Under the pieces are notes generated by a model. That model did no database searches. It saw only the letters and a program-made list of their open reading frames with translations, and was not told the origin of the DNA. This document shows positions 27,001 through 33,000 of a DNA stretch of 64,000 nucleotides, piece after piece. Every line of letters begins with the position of its first letter. Within the stretch, counting starts at the first letter, position 1. Both the position numbers and the translations under genes were made by a program. The stretch is from positions 32,842,141 to 32,906,140 of the forward strand of contig OX421500.1 in the NCBI GenBank assembly GCA_949126835.1, written 5' to 3'. This DNA is from Anisus vortex (Eukaryota; Mollusca; Gastropoda; Planorbidae).

Positions 27001-30000
27001 CTGAATGATTTTGAATATTTGTAATTAAAACTATGTTGCAAACACATTGTATTTTGTGTACAACAGGAAATAAATTCAAGCCTTCAATGATAAATATTTC
27101 ATAACTGATAGTTTTTAGTAAATTGTATCAATTCCAACATTAATTAGATTTGTGTACTTACACTTTCTTCAGCTTTGTTCATCAGGTCATTATAAGTATC
27201 AGTATTGTTAAGTTCAGCAGCGGCAATATTGGCGTCTAGTGTCACGTTTAGGGTTATTACAATAGCATCTAAAACAATAACAAACAAAATATTCATTAAA
27301 GATATGTGACGCGACACCACGAACCGGTACGGAAGTCGGTAAAACTGATTTTTCAATAAATGCAAAAAATGTTAAGAAATGGGTCCTGGGTCGTTTCTTA
27401 GATTATTATTGATTTGTAATGTTGAATGCCTTACCTTATAGCTGTGAAATATTCAAGCTAAAATGAATTTTAGAAATTACTCGAAATTGTGTGTTTATGT
27501 AGATTCGTTATAAAATCACGCAAAATGTCCTCTAAAAATTAAATTGTTTCAAATGTCATAAATATTACCTAAAAGATTTAAAACTTTAACAGCTTGTGTA
27601 TTAATTCATTATGATTATGTTTATTAATTTTCATGACGATTTGTTAATATTTGTTCATCCTGGAAATAATTAATTATCTGTAGCAATGCTAAATTTAAAA
27701 AAATCGGTACTGTTTTCTTTTTCATTTTTCTCCAAAAGGATTTCCTTTACCTTTACTTACGTAATTTTGAATAACTTTAAAACTAATTAATGGATTTTGA
27801 AGATGTTTGCACAAATATGTAGATAAATGAATTAGCTCTAATTTAATACATAAAACTAAATATCCTATTTTGCCGACTTCAGTACCATTCCGTGGGGTTG
27901 CATCACATATACATATATAATAGTCATTTTGTGATTATATCCTGTTTTAAAATGTGGCATACCAAAGCATAAGTTGTAAAATAATATTTAAATATATTTA
28001 ATGGTGTATAGTGATATAACAATATTTTACTTGTACAAACAGCTGAACTATTATCTCTGTAATAATCAATCAACAATATTTAAAAAAATAATTTAACATA
28101 TTATTCAATGGGACACAATTTCTTTTATTCATTCTGCAAAGCACCATAATAAAATTTAATAACCAGCACTTTAAAAATCTTGAGCAGTAGGCATTTTCTT
28201 TTTTCTTCAAGGAAACTAACATGTGTTAAATTTTTTAAGCCCATCCAATGCGTAGATATTCAGAGATCTAAGGCAATATGATACTGTGAAATACTCTCTT
28301 ACAGAAATTCCTTCTTTAAATAAGATTATTGCGTTCTTTCAGACAGTAAAAAAAATTGGCATAATAGTAGAAAAGAACAGTATGCTCAACGTTATAAAGT
28401 CTAGCAGCCTATAGAGGACAAACAAGTATATAAATATTTAAATAAACTTATAAATAAACTTACAGTAATTATGTATATTGAAACTGATATTTTATTCTTT
28501 AAAAGGATTCTTTAACAAAGACAAAAGAAGACAAACCTGTAGATGGAATTGATGCTGTTGAAGTTGATGATGTTGAAGTTGTAGATGGAGTTAATGATGT
28601 TGAAGTTGTATCTGGAGTTGATGATGTTGAAGTTGTATCTGGAGTTGATGATGTTAAGGTTGTAGCTGGAGTTGGTGATGTTGAAGTTGTATCTAAAGTT
28701 GATGATTTTGATGGTGTATCTGGATGTGATGATGTTTGAGTTGATGCTGTTAAAGTTGATGATGTTGAAGTTGTATCTGGAGTTAATGATGTTGGAGTTG
28801 TATCTGGAGATGATGATTTTGAAGTTGTATCTAGATGTGATGATGTTGGAGTTGATGCTGTTGAAGGTGCAGCTGGGATTGATGCTGTTAAAGTTGTATC
28901 TGGAGTTGATGATGTTGAAGTTGTATCTGGAGTTGATGATGTTGAAGTTGTATCTGGAGTTGATGATGTTGAAGTTGTATCTGATGTTGATGATGTTGAA
29001 GTTGTATCTGTAGTTAATGACGTTAAGGTTGTAGCTGGAGTTGGTGATGTTGAAGTTGTATCTGGAGTTGATGATGTTGAAGTTGTATCTGGAGTTGATG
29101 ATTTTGAAGGTGTATCTGGATGTGATGATGTTTGAGATGATGCTGTTAAAGTTGATGATGTTGAAGTTGTATCTGGAGTTAATGATGTTGGAGTTGTATC
29201 TGGATGTGATGATGTTGGAGTTGTATCTGGAGTTAATGATGTTGGAGTTGTATCTGGATGTGATGATGTTGGAGTTGATGCTGTTGAAGGTGCAGCTGGG
29301 ATTGATGCTGTTGAAGTTGTATCTGGAGTTGATGATGTTGAAGTTGTATCTGGAGTTGATGATGTTGAAGTTGTATCTGGAGTTGATGATATTGAAGTTG
29401 TATCTGGAGTTGATGATGTTGAAGTCGTATCTGTAGTTAATGATGTTGCAGTTGTATCTGGAGTTGGTGATGTTGAAATTGTATCTGGAGTTGATGATTT
29501 TGAAGTTGTATCTGGGTCTGATGATGTTTGAGTTGATGCTGTTGAAGGTGCAGATGGAGTTGATGCTGTTGAAGGTGCAGCTGGAGTTGATGCTGTTGAA
29601 GTTGTATCTGGAGTTGATGATGTTGAAGTTGTATCTGGAGTTGATGATGTTGAAGTTGTATCTGGAGTTGATGATGTTGAAGTTGTATCTGGAGTTGAAA
29701 TTAAATTTGGAGCTGATGATGTTGAAGTTGTATCTGGAGTTGATGATGTTGAAGTTGTATCTGGAGTTGAAGTTAAATTTGGAGCTGATGATGTTGAAGT
29801 TGTATCTGGAGTTGATGATGTTGAAGTTGTTTCTGGAGTTGATGATGTTGAAGTTGTATCTGGAGTTGATGATGTTGAAGTTGTATCTGGAGTTGATGAT
29901 GTTGAAGTTGTATCTGGAGTTGATGATGTTGAAGCTATATCTGGAGTTGATGATGTTGAAGTTGTATCTGGAGTTGATGATGTTGAATTTGTATCTAGAG

Positions 30001-33000
30001 TTGAAGTTGTATCTGGAGCTGATGATGTTGGAGTTGATGATGTTGAAGTTGTATCTGGAGTTGAAGTTGTATCTGGAACTGATGATGTTGAAGTTGTATC
30101 TGGAGTTGATGATGTTGAAGTTGTATCTGGAGTTGATGATATTGAAGTTGTATCTGGAGTTGATGATGTTGAAGTCGTATCTGTAGTTAATGATGTTGGA
30201 GTTGTATCTGGAGTTGGTGATGTTGAAATTGTATCTGGAGTTGATGATTTTGAAGTTGTATCTGGGTCTGATGATGTTTGAGTTGATGCTGTTGAAGGTG
30301 CAGATGGAGTTGATGCTGTTGAAGGTGCAGCTGGAGTTGATGCTGTTGAAGTTGTATCTGGAGTTGATGATGTTGAAGTTGTATCTGGAGTTGATGATGT
30401 TGAAGTTGTATCTGGAGTTGATGATGTTGAAGTTGTATCTGGAGTTGAAGTTAAATTTGGAGCTGATGATGTTGAAGTTGTATCTGGAGTTGATGATGTT
30501 GAAGTTGTTTCTGGAGTTGATGATGTTGAAGTTGTATCTGGAGTTGATGATGTTGAAGTTGTATCTGGAGTTGATGATGTTGAAGTTGTATCTGGAGTTG
30601 ATGATGTTGAAGCTATATCTGGAGTTGATGATGTTGAAGTTGTATCTGGAGTTGATGATGTTGAATTTGTATCTAGAGTTGAAGTTGTATCTGGAGCTGA
30701 TGATGTTGGAGTTGATGATGTTGAAGTTGTATCTGGAGTTGAAGTTGTATATGGAGCTGATGATGTTGAAGTTGTATCTGGAGTTGATGATGTTGAAGTT
30801 GTATCTGGAGTTGATGATGTTGAAGCTATATCTGGAGTTGATGATGTTGAAGTTGTATCTGGAGTTGATGATGTTGAATTTGTATCTAGAGTTGAAGTTG
30901 TATCTGGAGCTGATGATGTTGGAGTTGATGATGTTGAAGTTGTATCTGGAGTTGAAGTTGTATCTGGAGCTGATGATGTTGAAGGTGCAGATGGAGTTGA
31001 TGCTGTTAAAGTTGCAGCTGGGGTTGATGATGTTGCTGTTAAAGAAAAGTCATCTTTAAAGATTAAACTTTATTTATTCTCTACTGTTGCTTGATAGGTT
31101 TTTTTTCCCTACATATTAAAGAAATCTTTTAAATTCTCAACTAATATATGCACTATAATGATGAGACTAACTTTAGAAAACCACAACTGAACTGAAATTA
31201 ATATGGGACGCTGTACTGTAATAGTGTAATAGCTTTACACAAACAAAAATGACAAACCTTCACATTTGCCTGAACTGATATTTTTATTATATCCAGGTAA
31301 ACAGTCACAGCTGTAGCCACCAATAGTATTGGTACAGTTAGAATTGGAAGTACAGTTGTATAAAGTTTGGTCTAAACATTCATTGACATCTTCATTACAG
31401 GAGTCCCCATTCCATTCAGGTTTACATGTACAAGATCCAGAAGTAGAATTACATCTCAGTGAGTTAGACATGTTGCATGCACAGGCTGGAAATAATTTTT
31501 TTGTGCATTAAAAATTAATGCATTCAAATTACAGTAATTGTTGAGGTAAAAAATGATATTTTATCCCTTGTTAAGACTTAAGCTTATTTTTCTCTTGTGA
31601 TCAATTTTTTAAATATATTTTATTATAGATTGGAAAAGAAAAAATGTTGATTTTATGCATACAAATAAATTATGGGGAAAAAAGATAAATATTTAAATTC
31701 AAGAAACCAATTATTTTTCATGACTTCTTTATTAGTTCTGTTTTTTCTTTTTAAGCTCGATGTAAAGTTTTTTTGCAATATATTATATATATATATTATA
31801 TTAAAAAAACAAACATTTAACAATACATATAATACATAATTATAAAAAAAAAATTTTAATGGCTTAATAATTATAAAAAAGAAAAATTCAAGGGCTAATG
31901 TAACTATAAGAAACTCTCCAGTTCAATTGTAGCAACCAAATTTCAATATTTACTGAAAATATAATAAAAAAATGTCCTATAGACAAACAATTGGCTTGAT
32001 GAGGAAACTATAGTGAAAGGTTACATTTTGAACCTAAACCAAAAGTCCAGTGTTGTTACATGATTATACAGAGATCTAGGATCACACTGGATCAAGGTAA
32101 AATAAATAAATTTTGTTTAAATTAGTGAATTTATGCTGAAATTGAATAATTGGTCAATGCAATTTATTTACTGATTTTAAAATGAATCTGATGTATTTGA
32201 TTTAGCATAATACACCAGATTAGCATAATAGATCAGATTCTCACAACTTATCAACATAAATGAATTATTTACTTTTTCTTAATCTCTAAGAATAAAAATA
32301 TGTGTTTGAGCCAATAAATGGATATTTTAAATATATTTTCAAATAAAAGAAAATTACCTTGACATTTAGTGAGACTTTTGAAGTAGCCATCATGACATGT
32401 ACATGTGTAGCCACCAATCAAGTTGCTACAGTTACTGTTTATGGGACAAGTGTAGGAATTGTCTAGACATTCATCAACATCTTGGGCACAATTTGTTCCT
32501 TTCCACTTAGAGTTACACAAACAAGTTCCATTAGCATGGTTACAACTGATGGCATTGACAGAGTTGCAGGCACAAGACTGGGAGCAGAATTCTCCATAAT
32601 AAAATGGTGGGCATACTATGGGAAAATACAACAAACATAGAATATTTATTATAAGCTTTCATCAATGATTTCATTTTTTTTTTAAATTAAAAAATATCAA
32701 TCTTCACAGAATGTTGTTTTTAGTAGAATTTCATAAGAAAACAAAAAGTAATTCTAAATTGGTGGACACGCTAATACAGACAGAATTTTGTTTTAAATGT
32801 TAAAAACTAGATTAATCCTAAAAAAAAAAAAAAAAAGAACCAGCTACATATCTATTTACCTGTGCAATCTGCTGTTCTATTCTGTCTGTAGTATCCAGTT
32901 TGACAAGTGCACTGATAACTTCCTGGAGTGTTAACACACAATTCATTCTTTGAACTATTGCAACTGCTAGTATTATTACACTCATTAAGATCTTCATCAC

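Noticed and set aside
28672..31059. Four long plus-strand open frames rich in Leu, Met, Lys and Glu
   Set aside because: They are shadows of the minus-strand PTS repeat; they are broken by stops, while the minus frame is open, spliced and in phase with its neighbours.
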